Shown here: one piece after another, positions 1 through 7,259 of the stretch
How the letters are laid out: each line of letters opens with the position of its first letter
Numbering within the stretch: position 1 is the first letter of the stretch
Assembly: GCF_001482365.1 (NCBI RefSeq)
Contig: NZ_CP013254.1
Span: forward strand, 2,046,001-2,110,000
DNA from: Kocuria flava
GTDB taxonomy: Bacteria; Actinomycetota; Actinomycetes; Actinomycetales; Micrococcaceae
Direction: 5' to 3'
DNA: 64,000 nt
Notes under the pieces: generated by a model
Told to the model about the DNA's origin: nothing
The model's database searches: none
The model's input: the letters and a program-made list of their open reading frames with translations, nothing else
Position numbers and translations under genes: made by a program

Positions 1-206
1 CGCTGCTCCCGGGACGGCTTCCCGGCGGGCTGACCGCCCGGTCTCCCGGCGGAGGCGGCGCGCGACTTGGCGGTGGAGGGTGACACGGTGGGACCTCGTC
101 TGTGTGGTGCGGGCGGGACATCCGGGACGCCGGGGGAGGTGCCGGGGGCACGTCCGCAGCGGCGGTCCGGCGTCCAGTCTAGCCGGTGGCGCGGCCCCCG
201 GCCCGC

Positions 207-1214
207 TCAGCCCAGGCGCTCGACGAGGGAGGACGCCTCCTGCGAGGCGCTGCCGGTGTCCTCGATGTGCGCGAGGTGGGTGGGGATCTCCCGGCCGGAC
301 TTCTCCATGGCGCGGGCCCACAGCCGGCCGGCGCGGTAGGAGGAGCGGACCATGGGCCCGGCCATCACGCCGAGGAACCCGATCTCCTCGGCCACCTGCG
401 AGAGCTCCACGAACTCCTCCGGCTTCACCCACCGGTCGATCGGGTGGAAGAGCGGGGAGGGCCGCAGGTACTGGGTGAGGGTGATGATGTCGCACCCGGC
501 GTCGTGCAGGTCGCACAGCGCCTCGTGGATCTCCTCGTTGGTCTCGCCCATGCCGAGGATCAGGTTCGACTTGGTGATCATCCCCGCCTCCTTGCCCTGG
601 GTGATGACGTCGAGGGAGCGCTCGTAGGTGAACGCGGGGCGGATCTGGCGGAAGATCCGCGGGACCGTCTCGACGTTGTGCGCGTAGACCTCGGGCCCGG
701 CGTCGACGATCTGCTGCAGCCGGTCCGGCTTGCCCTGGAAGTCGGGGATGAGGATCTCCACCCCGGTGTTCGGGTTCAGCGTGTGGATCGCCCGGATCGT
801 CTCGGCGTAGAGCCAGGCGCCGCCGTCGTCGAGGTCGTCGCGGGCCACGCCCGTGACGGTCGCGTAGCGCAGCCCCAGCTCCTTGACGGACTCCGCGACC
901 TTGCGGGGCTCCGTGACGTCGAGCAGGTCCGGCTTGCCGGTGGCGATGTCGCAGAAGTCGCAGCGGCGCGTGCACTTGGAGCCGCCGATCAGGAACGTCG
1001 CCTCGCGGTCCTCCCAGCACTCGTAGATGTTGGGACAGCCCGCCTCCTCGCAGACCGTGTGCAGGCCCTTGCCGCGGGCGAGCGACTTCAGCTCCTGGAA
1101 CTCCGGGCCCATGCGGGCGGTGTTCTTCAGCCAGGAGGGCTTCTTCTCGATCGGCGTCTGGGCGTTGCGCGCCTCGACGCGCAGCAGGCGGCGGCCCTCG
1201 GGGGCAACGGTCAT
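207..1214 (-). CDS. lipA: Lipoyl synthase
   Basis: Radical-SAM enzyme that inserts two sulfur atoms into octanoyl groups on lipoyl domains. At 335 aa it has normal family length. The auxiliary cluster cysteines are C55, C60 and C66 (CEEAGCPNIYEC), the radical-SAM cluster is C81-x3-C85-x2-C88 (CTRRCDFC), and the C-terminal RSSYRAG serine motif is present. The ATG start is preceded by AGGAG about 8 nt upstream; the longer open frame runs back into lipB and is not needed. It lies 68 bp downstream of lipB on the same strand, so the two are probably cotranscribed. Its substrate, the multi-lipoyl E2, is encoded 3 kb away. Confidence 0.97.
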   Translation of the reverse strand: MTVAPEGRRLLRVEARNAQTPIEKKPSWLKNTARMGPEFQELKSLARGKGLHTVCEEAGCPNIYECWEDREATFLIGGSKCTRRCDFCDIATGKPDLLDVTEPRKVAESVKELGLRYATVTGVARDDLDDGGAWLYAETIRAIHTLNPNTGVEILIPDFQGKPDRLQQIVDAGPEVYAHNVETVPRIFRQIRPAFTYERSLDVITQGKEAGMITKSNLILGMGETNEEIHEALCDLHDAGCDIITLTQYLRPSPLFHPIDRWVKPEEFVELSQVAEEIGFLGVMAGPMVRSSYRAGRLWARAMEKSGREIPTHLAHIEDTGSASQEASSLVERLG

Positions 1215-1282
1215 GGTCGGTCTCCTAGGTCGGGGTCTCGACGGCGGGCACCCGGACCCCTCTCTGCGGGGCCCGGTGCGGA

Positions 1283-1984
1283 TCAGCCGACGGCGGTGGG
1301 CCGCGGCAGCGGGGCGGGTGCGCCCGCGGGGGTGAACTGTTCGCACAACTCGGCGGCGCGGGCGGAAAATTCCTGCTCGACGCGCCCGACCACGTCCGCG
1401 GGGGTCACGAGCCGGCCGGTCTCGGCCGAGATGCTGGTGACCGAGGCGTCCGTGATCCCGCACGGGATGATCTTGCCGAACGGGCGCAGGTCGTTGGAGC
1501 AGTTGAGCGCGAAGCCGTGCATGGTCGCCCGGCGGGAGACCTGCACGCCGATCGCGGCGATCTTCCGGTCGGGGCCGCGCTCGTCGGCGAGCACCCACGC
1601 GCCGGAGCGGCCCTCCACGGTGGTGGCGGCCACGCCCAGGTCGGCGAGCACGGCCACGAGTACCTGCTCCAGCTGACGCACGAAGCGCACGACATCGATC
1701 GGGACGGGCAGCCGCACGATCGGGTAGCCGATCAGCATCCCGGGCCCGTGGTAGGTCAGCTTGCCGCCGCGGCCGATCGGGACGACCTCGGTGCCGTCGT
1801 AGGGGTACTCGTGCGGCTCGGTGCGGCGGCCCGCCGTGTAGACCGGCGGGTGCTCCAGCAGCAGCAGGGTGTTGTCCCGCTCGCCGGCCACGACCCGGCG
1901 GTGGACCTCCTGCTGCAGCTCCAGGGCCGCCCGGTAGTCGACGAGGTCGGGGGCGAACCCGACGCGGTGGAAGGTGAGGGACAT
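1283..1984 (-). CDS. lipB: Lipoyl(octanoyl) transferase
   Basis: Moves octanoyl from acyl carrier protein to the lipoyl-domain lysine, the step before LipA. It is 233 aa. The family catalytic pair is visible: K141 in DRKIAAIG and C175 in PCGITD, with the RGGKLTYHGPG substrate motif near residues 72-82. There is no Shine-Dalgarno before the ATG. Instead TAGGCT sits exactly 6 nt upstream, so the mRNA is probably leaderless. It heads the lipB-lipA unit. Confidence 0.96.
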   Translation of the reverse strand: MSLTFHRVGFAPDLVDYRAALELQQEVHRRVVAGERDNTLLLLEHPPVYTAGRRTEPHEYPYDGTEVVPIGRGGKLTYHGPGMLIGYPIVRLPVPIDVVRFVRQLEQVLVAVLADLGVAATTVEGRSGAWVLADERGPDRKIAAIGVQVSRRATMHGFALNCSNDLRPFGKIIPCGITDASVTSISAETGRLVTPADVVGRVEQEFSARAAELCEQFTPAGAPAPLPRPTAVG

Positions 1985-1990
1985 GGGCCC

Positions 1991-1996
1991 AGCCTA
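1991..1996 (-). promoter_or_regulatory. -10 hexamer of lipB, leaderless
   Basis: On the minus strand TAGGCT is followed by six bases (GGGCCC) and the lipB ATG. That places the start codon at about +1. No clear -35 is seen. The arrangement recurs at several other genes here. Confidence 0.5.
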
Positions 1997-2080
1997 TCGC
2001 GGTGCACCGACGGGCCCGGACCCCGTGACGGCTGTGGACAGCGCCCCCGCGCCGACCCGGCGGCGGGGCATGGTGGTCCC

Positions 2081-4024
2081 GTGCAGCGGAGCAGGGGACA
2101 GGACGAGCAGCAGGACCCGGGCCTGGTCGCGGGCCCGGCCCGCCGGGCGGAGGGCGGGCGGACGGACGGGGGGCGCCGGCCCGCGGCCCAGCGCGGCCGG
2201 TCCACGGGGGCCGGCGGGACCGGCGGGGCCACGCCGCGGGCCCGGCTCGCGGCCGCGACCGCGGGGGAGCCCGTGGCCCCGCCCGGCCGGCAGGCCCGGC
2301 CACGGCCCGCCGACCGGCCGGGCACCTCCGGCCCCGGCGGGCCCGCCGCCGGGGGAGGCGTGCCGGGCCCGGGGCACGGGCACGGGGGTGCAGCGGCCGG
2401 GGACCCCCCGGAGGACGGCGGCGCGCTCCCGCCCCCGGTGCTGGCCCCGGAGGAGGGCCTGATGCCCGTGCGCGCCCTCGGCGCCCGGACCTGGCTGGTC
2501 CGGGAGACCCGCGCCGGCGAGCCGTTCGTGCTGCGCCGGTGCGCCGGTGCGGACGGCGCGGCCGCGGCCCGGGCGGCCGCCGTGCAGCTGGCGCGGCGGG
2601 AGCTGCCCGGCCTGGTCCGCCTGCACGCCCTGGCGGGCCCGGCCGGCCGTCCCGCGGGTCTCGTCGAGGAGCACGTGGCCGGTGGTTCCCTCGAGCAGCG
2701 CGTGCGCGCGGACGGCCCGCTCGACCCCGGTGCGGCCGCCGCGCTGCTCCGCGGGGCGGCGGCCGGGCTCGCCGCCCTGCACGGGCTGGGCTGGCGGCAC
2801 GGGCGCCTCACCCCGGCGCGGGTGCTGCTGCGCGGGCCCGGCGCGGAGGGGGCGGTCCTCACCGGGGCCGGGCTCCCGCCCGGTACCGAGGGACCGGGCC
2901 CGGCCGAGGACGTGCGCGCCCTCGGCGCGCTCGTGTGGTGGGCCATGACCGGTCGGTGGCCCCGGCAGGGGGCCGGCCGTCCGCCGCTGGGGCTGCTCTG
3001 CCCCGGGTCCGGGCCGGAGCTGGCCGCCGCGGTCGAGGCGGCGCTCGCCGAGGACGCCGGACGGCGCCCCACGGCCGCCGAGCTGGCGGAGCGGACGGCC
3101 GTTCCGTCGGGGTCGGGCGGCGCCGAGGGACCCGTCTCCGACGGGAGGGCCGCACGGGCGACCGGCGCGCCGCCGGTCCCCGGGATCGCCCCCGTCGACG
3201 GTCCCGAGCCGGCCGCCGGCAGGGCTCCGGCGGACGGGTCCGCGCCGGTCCCCGGACCCGGTGACCACGACGGCGCGTCCGGGCGGCGCCGGGCGGGCGG
3301 CGCCGCGGGCTCCCGGCCGATGCGCCGGCGCCCGGCGGAACGCCCCGGGAGCCGGGTGCGGCGGCCCGGGCCGGGACGGGACGGGAACCGGCCGGTCCCG
3401 GCACGGGTGGCGACGCACCTGCTCGCCCCGGCGGCGGCGCTGCTGACCGGCTGGCTGCTGTTCGGGGCGCTGGTGCCGGCGCCGCCGGGAGACTCCGGGC
3501 CCGCGGCGGAGCCCGTGCCGGCGGCCGGACCGCTGCGGCTCATGGGCGGTGCCGGGGCGGCCGGGGGCCCGGCCGCCCCGGCACCGGCGGCGGAGGCCAC
3601 CGGGGACCCGGCCGAGGCCCTGGCCGACCTGGTGCGGCTGCGGGGACGGGCGCTGCGCACCGGGGACGCGGCCCTTCTCGAGCGCGTCCACGCCGCCGGG
3701 GGCCCAGGCCTCGCGGCCGACCGGCGGCTCGTCGAGGAGCTGGCCCGCCGCGGCACGGACCCGTTCGCCGCCCTCGAGCTCACGGCGGAGCGGATCCGTC
3801 CCCTGCCCGGGACCGGCGGCCCGGGCACGGCCGCCTTCCGGGCCCGGGTGCGCGCGGAGGGCTGGCGCGCCCCGCGGGATCCCGGTTCCGCGGTCGTGCC
3901 CGCCGGGGACGGCTGGGCCCAGGACGTCGAGGTGCGGCTGGTGGACGACGGCGCCGGCTGGCGGCTCGCGGAGGTCGCCCCCGTGCACCCCGCGGACCGG
4001 GACGACGCCGGCCCCCGGCGCTGA
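2081..4024 (+). CDS. Kinase-like (pseudokinase) membrane protein
   Basis: From the GTG at 2081 the product is 647 aa. It has a Pro/Gly/Ala-rich N-terminus (1-127), a protein-kinase-like fold (about 125-345), a low-complexity linker, one membrane segment (about 445-467) and an extracytoplasmic tail (about 500-640). The kinase fold is degenerate: no glycine-rich loop (GARTWLVRE), HRD replaced by HGRLTPARVLL, and no DFG (TGAG instead). The later landmark EDVRALGALVWWAMTGRWP is kinase-like. I infer a pseudokinase with a receptor-type layout. Start choice is uncertain: ATG 2462 has a strong GGAGGAGGG, but the frame back to 2081 keeps very high GC3 and the kinase fold seems to begin just before 2462. 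Confidence 0.75.
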   Translation: MQRSRGQDEQQDPGLVAGPARRAEGGRTDGGRRPAAQRGRSTGAGGTGGATPRARLAAATAGEPVAPPGRQARPRPADRPGTSGPGGPAAGGGVPGPGHGHGGAAAGDPPEDGGALPPPVLAPEEGLMPVRALGARTWLVRETRAGEPFVLRRCAGADGAAAARAAAVQLARRELPGLVRLHALAGPAGRPAGLVEEHVAGGSLEQRVRADGPLDPGAAAALLRGAAAGLAALHGLGWRHGRLTPARVLLRGPGAEGAVLTGAGLPPGTEGPGPAEDVRALGALVWWAMTGRWPRQGAGRPPLGLLCPGSGPELAAAVEAALAEDAGRRPTAAELAERTAVPSGSGGAEGPVSDGRAARATGAPPVPGIAPVDGPEPAAGRAPADGSAPVPGPGDHDGASGRRRAGGAAGSRPMRRRPAERPGSRVRRPGPGRDGNRPVPARVATHLLAPAAALLTGWLLFGALVPAPPGDSGPAAEPVPAAGPLRLMGGAGAAGGPAAPAPAAEATGDPAEALADLVRLRGRALRTGDAALLERVHAAGGPGLAADRRLVEELARRGTDPFAALELTAERIRPLPGTGGPGTAAFRARVRAEGWRAPRDPGSAVVPAGDGWAQDVEVRLVDDGAGWRLAEVAPVHPADRDDAGPRR

Positions 4025-4061
4025 CGGACAGCACCGGGGGCCGGGACGGGGGCGGGAGGGT

Positions 4062-4409
4062 CTACCAGAGGGTGGCCACCGCCATGTTGATCAGTGCCGA
4101 TCCGCCCACGGCGTGGGCCAGGCCCGTGGAGACGGGCTGCCCGCGCTTCGTCCGGCGCTGGCCGACGAACGCGGCGATCGCGACGGCGAGGGCGATCAGC
4201 AGCTTCACCGCGACCTTGGCGTGGTTGACCGGGTCCTCGCCCATCTCGTGGATGCCGACCAGGAGCAGCCCCGTGATCAGGCTCAGCAGCGACGCGTGGA
4301 ACTGGCCCGGCGAGACGGTGGGGCGCTTCATGGTGTAGATCCACGTGCCCACGATGATGGCGGCGCCGACGAGGTGCAGGAGGACGAGGAGACCGGTCAC
4401 GAAAGTCAT
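4062..4409 (-). CDS. Small four-helix membrane protein
   Basis: A 115-aa protein that is almost entirely hydrophobic, with about four transmembrane helices (roughly residues 3-25, 38-53, 66-84 and 97-114). I recognise no enzyme motif and assign no function. ATG start without Shine-Dalgarno; TAGGCT lies exactly 6 nt upstream, so the transcript is probably leaderless. It sits between the E2 gene and the convergent kinase-like gene, separated from the E2 gene by a terminator hairpin, so it is its own unit. Confidence 0.8.
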   Translation of the reverse strand: MTFVTGLLVLLHLVGAAIIVGTWIYTMKRPTVSPGQFHASLLSLITGLLLVGIHEMGEDPVNHAKVAVKLLIALAVAIAAFVGQRRTKRGQPVSTGLAHAVGGSALINMAVATLW

Positions 4410-4415
4410 GCACCG

Positions 4416-4421
4416 AGCCTA
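4416..4421 (-). promoter_or_regulatory. -10 hexamer, leaderless
   Basis: TAGGCT on the minus strand, six bases (CGGTGC), then the ATG of the 115-aa membrane protein. Same geometry as at lipB. Confidence 0.5.
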
Positions 4422-4444
4422 TCGGAGCCCCCTCCCGGGGACGC

Positions 4445-4484
4445 CCGGAGGGCGTGCCCCTGTGATCAGGAACACGCCCTCCGG
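4445..4484 (-). terminator. Terminator after the E2 gene
   Basis: A 12-bp perfect stem, CCGGAGGGCGTG paired with CACGCCCTCCGG, with a 16-nt loop that can itself fold (CCTG/CAGG). It lies 36 bp past the E2 stop codon in the direction of transcription. There is no long U tract, as is usual in high-GC actinobacteria. Confidence 0.65.
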
Positions 4485-4520
4485 CGGTGTGCGCTCAGCG
4501 CGCGGGGGTGCGCACGGCCG

Positions 4521-7151
4521 TCAGAGCCCGACCTCCGACTCGAAGCGGCCCTCCTCCAGGCGCGCCTTCAGCGCCTGGAGGAAGCGGCCGGCGTCGGCGC
4601 CGTCGACCAGGCGGTGGTCGTAGGTCAGCGACAGGTAGCACATCCGGCGGATGGCGATGGTGTCGTTGCCGTCGGCGTCGGAGACCACCATGGGCCGCTT
4701 CACGATCGAGCCCGTGCCGAGGATCGCGACCTGCGGCTGGTTGATGATCGGGGTGTCGAACAGGGCGCCGAAGGAGCCCAGGTTCGTGATCGTGAAGGTC
4801 CCGCCGGTCAGGTCGTCCGGCGTGATGTTGCCCTCCTTGGCCCGCGAGCCCAGGTCGGCGATCTGCTTGGCCAGGCCGCCGAGGTTGAGGTCGCCCGCGT
4901 CCTTGATCACCGGCACGAGCAGGCCCTTGGGCGTGTCCACGGCGATCGCGATGTTCTCGGAGGCGTTGTAGACGATCTCCTTCTCGGCCTCGCGGAAGGT
5001 GGCGTTGAGCTTCGGGTGCGCCTGCAGCGCCTCCGCCACCGCCTTCGCGAAGAACGGCAGGTAGGTCAGCTTCGCGCCCTCGCGCTCCTGGAATCTCGTC
5101 TTCGCCCGGTCGCGCAGCACGGCCACGCGGGTCATGTCGACCTCCGTGACCTGGGTCAGCTGCGCCGACTCCTGCAGGGACTCGCGCATGCGCTGGGCGA
5201 TGGTGAGCCGGATGCGCGGTGCCTTCTCCGTGGTGCCGCGCTTGGCGTCCGGCTGCGGCGCCGCCCGGGGGGCGGACGGGGCCGACGGCGCGGCCTGCTG
5301 CTCCTCGGCGGCCGGGGCCGCGCCCTTCTTCTTCTCCTCGGCGGCGGCCAGCACGTCCTGCTTGCGGATCCGTCCGCCCACGCCGGTGCCGGTGAGCGTC
5401 GAGAGGTCGATGCCCTCCTTCTTGGCCAGCTTGCGCACGAGCGGGGTGACGTAGGGCGAGCCGTCGCCGGAACCGGCGGCGTCGGTGCGGGCGCCGTCGC
5501 GCTCGCCGGCCGGGCGCTGCTCCTCGTCGCCGGTCTCGGCGACCGCGGGCTCCTCGGTGCGCACGAGCGCCTCGTCGCGGGACGGGGCGGGCTCGGGCGC
5601 GCCGGCGGCACTGCCCTCGTAGCCCTCGGCACCGCCCTCGGCACCGCCCTCGGCGCCGGCCGGGGAGGTCCCGGCCTGCTCGGCGGCGGGCTGCTCGGAG
5701 GGCTTCTCCTCCCGGGCCGGGGCCTGCCCGGAGCCGATCACGGCCAGGACCTGGCCGACCTCGGCGTCCTCGTCCTCCTGCACGCGGATCTCCAGCAGGG
5801 TGCCGGCCACGGGGGAGGGGACCTCGGTGTCGACCTTGTCGGTGGAGACCTCCAGCAGCGGCTCGTCGACGGCGACCTCGTCGCCGACCTGCTTGAGCCA
5901 GCGGGTCACGGTGCCCTCGGTCACGGACTCGCCCAGGGCGGGGAGGGTGATCTCGGTGCCCTCGCCCGACTGCCGGGTGTCGGCCGTGGGCTTCTCGGCC
6001 GGGGCCTGCTCCGCCTCCTCGGCCGCCTCCCCGGTGTCCTCGGGGGCGGAGGCCTCGGTCGCGGCGTCCTCGGCCTGCTCGGCGGCGGGCTGCTCGGAGG
6101 GCTTCTCCTCCCGGGCCGGGGCCTGCCCGGAGCCGATCACGGCCAGGACCTGGCCGACCTCGGCGTCCTCGTCCTCCTGCACGCGGATCTCCAGCAGGGT
6201 GCCGGCCACGGGGGAGGGGACCTCGGTGTCGACCTTGTCGGTGGAGACCTCCAGCAGCGGCTCGTCGACGGCGACCTCGTCGCCGACCTGCTTGAGCCAG
6301 CGGGTCACGGTGCCCTCGGTCACGGACTCGCCCAGGGCGGGGAGGGTGATCTCGGTGCCCTCGCCCGACTGCCGGGTGTCGGCCGTGGGCTTCTCGGCCG
6401 GGGCCTGCTCCGCCTCCTCGGCCGCCTCCCCGGTGTCCTCGGGGGCGGAGGCCTCGGTCGCGGCGTCCTCGGCCTGCTCGGCGGCGGGCTGCTCGGAGGG
6501 CTTCTCCTCCCGGGCCGGGGCCTGCCCGGAGCCGATCACGGCCAGGACCTGGCCGACCTCGGCGTCCTCGTCCTCCTGCACGCGGATCTCCAGCAGGGTG
6601 CCGGCCACGGGGGAGGGGACCTCGGTGTCGACCTTGTCGGTGGAGACCTCCAGCAGCGGCTCGTCGACGGCGACCTCGTCGCCGACCTGCTTGAGCCAGC
6701 GGGTCACGGTGCCCTCGGTCACGGACTCGCCCAGGGCGGGGAGGGTGATCTCGGTGCCCTCGCCCGACTGCCGGGTGTCGGCCGTGGGCTTCTCGGCCGG
6801 GGCCTGCTCCGCCTCCTCGGCCGCCTCCCCGGTGTCCTCGGGGGCGGAGGCCTCGGTCGCGGCGTCCTCGGCCTGCTCGGCGGCGGGCTGGTCGTCCCCG
6901 CCACCGCCGCCGGAGCCGTCCCCGATGACGACGAGGGGGGCGCCGACCTCGACGTCCTCGTCCTCCTCGACCAGGATCTTCTCGATCACCCCGGCCACGG
7001 GGGAGGGGATCTCGGTGTCGACCTTGTCGGTGGAGACCTCGACCAGGGGCTCGTCGACGGCGACCTCGTCGCCGACCTGTTTGAGCCACCGGGTCACGGT
7101 GCCCTCGGTCACGGATTCGCCCAGTGCGGGCAGGTTCACGGTTTCTGACAT
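4521..7151 (-). CDS. sucB: 2-oxoacid dehydrogenase E2 with four lipoyl domains
   Basis: Dihydrolipoamide acyltransferase core of the pyruvate/2-oxoglutarate dehydrogenase complex, 876 aa. Four N-terminal lipoyl domains carry STDKVDTE lysines at about K43, K173, K306 and K439, joined by Ala/Glu/Pro linkers. A peripheral-subunit-binding domain (about 565-607, SPYVTPLVRKLAKKEGIDL) and the catalytic domain (about 640-876) follow, with the DHRLVDG active site at H846/D850. Most relatives have one to three lipoyl domains; here 2-4 are encoded by exact 399-bp repeats. Together with lipA/lipB and lpd it forms a lipoate-enzyme locus, similar to dlaT-lipB-lipA in Mycobacterium. Whether it serves PDH, ODH or both cannot be told; in actinobacteria one E2 often serves both. 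Confidence 0.95.
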   Translation of the reverse strand: MSETVNLPALGESVTEGTVTRWLKQVGDEVAVDEPLVEVSTDKVDTEIPSPVAGVIEKILVEEDEDVEVGAPLVVIGDGSGGGGGDDQPAAEQAEDAATEASAPEDTGEAAEEAEQAPAEKPTADTRQSGEGTEITLPALGESVTEGTVTRWLKQVGDEVAVDEPLLEVSTDKVDTEVPSPVAGTLLEIRVQEDEDAEVGQVLAVIGSGQAPAREEKPSEQPAAEQAEDAATEASAPEDTGEAAEEAEQAPAEKPTADTRQSGEGTEITLPALGESVTEGTVTRWLKQVGDEVAVDEPLLEVSTDKVDTEVPSPVAGTLLEIRVQEDEDAEVGQVLAVIGSGQAPAREEKPSEQPAAEQAEDAATEASAPEDTGEAAEEAEQAPAEKPTADTRQSGEGTEITLPALGESVTEGTVTRWLKQVGDEVAVDEPLLEVSTDKVDTEVPSPVAGTLLEIRVQEDEDAEVGQVLAVIGSGQAPAREEKPSEQPAAEQAGTSPAGAEGGAEGGAEGYEGSAAGAPEPAPSRDEALVRTEEPAVAETGDEEQRPAGERDGARTDAAGSGDGSPYVTPLVRKLAKKEGIDLSTLTGTGVGGRIRKQDVLAAAEEKKKGAAPAAEEQQAAPSAPSAPRAAPQPDAKRGTTEKAPRIRLTIAQRMRESLQESAQLTQVTEVDMTRVAVLRDRAKTRFQEREGAKLTYLPFFAKAVAEALQAHPKLNATFREAEKEIVYNASENIAIAVDTPKGLLVPVIKDAGDLNLGGLAKQIADLGSRAKEGNITPDDLTGGTFTITNLGSFGALFDTPIINQPQVAILGTGSIVKRPMVVSDADGNDTIAIRRMCYLSLTYDHRLVDGADAGRFLQALKARLEEGRFESEVGL
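5672..6890 (-). repeat. Exact 399-bp tandem repeat, about 3.05 copies
   Basis: Copies at 5672-6070, 6071-6469 and 6470-6868 plus a 22-bp partial copy. By eye I found no base difference between units. 399 bp equals 133 codons, one lipoyl domain plus linker, so the frame is kept. The first lipoyl domain (about 6900-7148) is diverged and is not part of the repeat. Perfect identity suggests recent amplification or continuing homogenisation. Confidence 0.97.
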
Positions 7152-7225
7152 CGTCCGACCGTCTCTCTTTCGGTGCCTACTGTGGTGCGCTCCGGGTGCG
7201 GTGCCCGGGGCCGGGGTGCGGGGGC

Positions 7226-7252
7226 GAGGCCCGCCCGCGGGGGCGGGGCCTC
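7226..7252 (-). terminator. Hairpin between lpd and the E2 gene
   Basis: GAGGCCCGCCC pairs with GGGCGGGGCCTC with one bulged base, just downstream of the lpd stop codon. It could terminate or attenuate read-through from lpd into the E2 gene, or stabilise the lpd 3' end. Confidence 0.4.
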
Positions 7253-7259
7253 GGTGCGG

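Noticed and set aside
1..206. A gene at the left edge
   Set aside because: No frame in the first 206 bp has recognisable protein content. A minus-strand TAGACT at 176-181 may be a promoter for a gene outside the window.
5672..6890. Regular repeats that could be taken for a CRISPR or satellite array
   Set aside because: The unit is 399 bp, has no spacers and is in frame with lipoyl domains.
3549..7148. A 1199-codon plus-strand frame with Gly/Leu/Asp repeats
   Set aside because: It is the antisense of the E2 gene and its tandem repeats; composition and repeats are explained by that gene.
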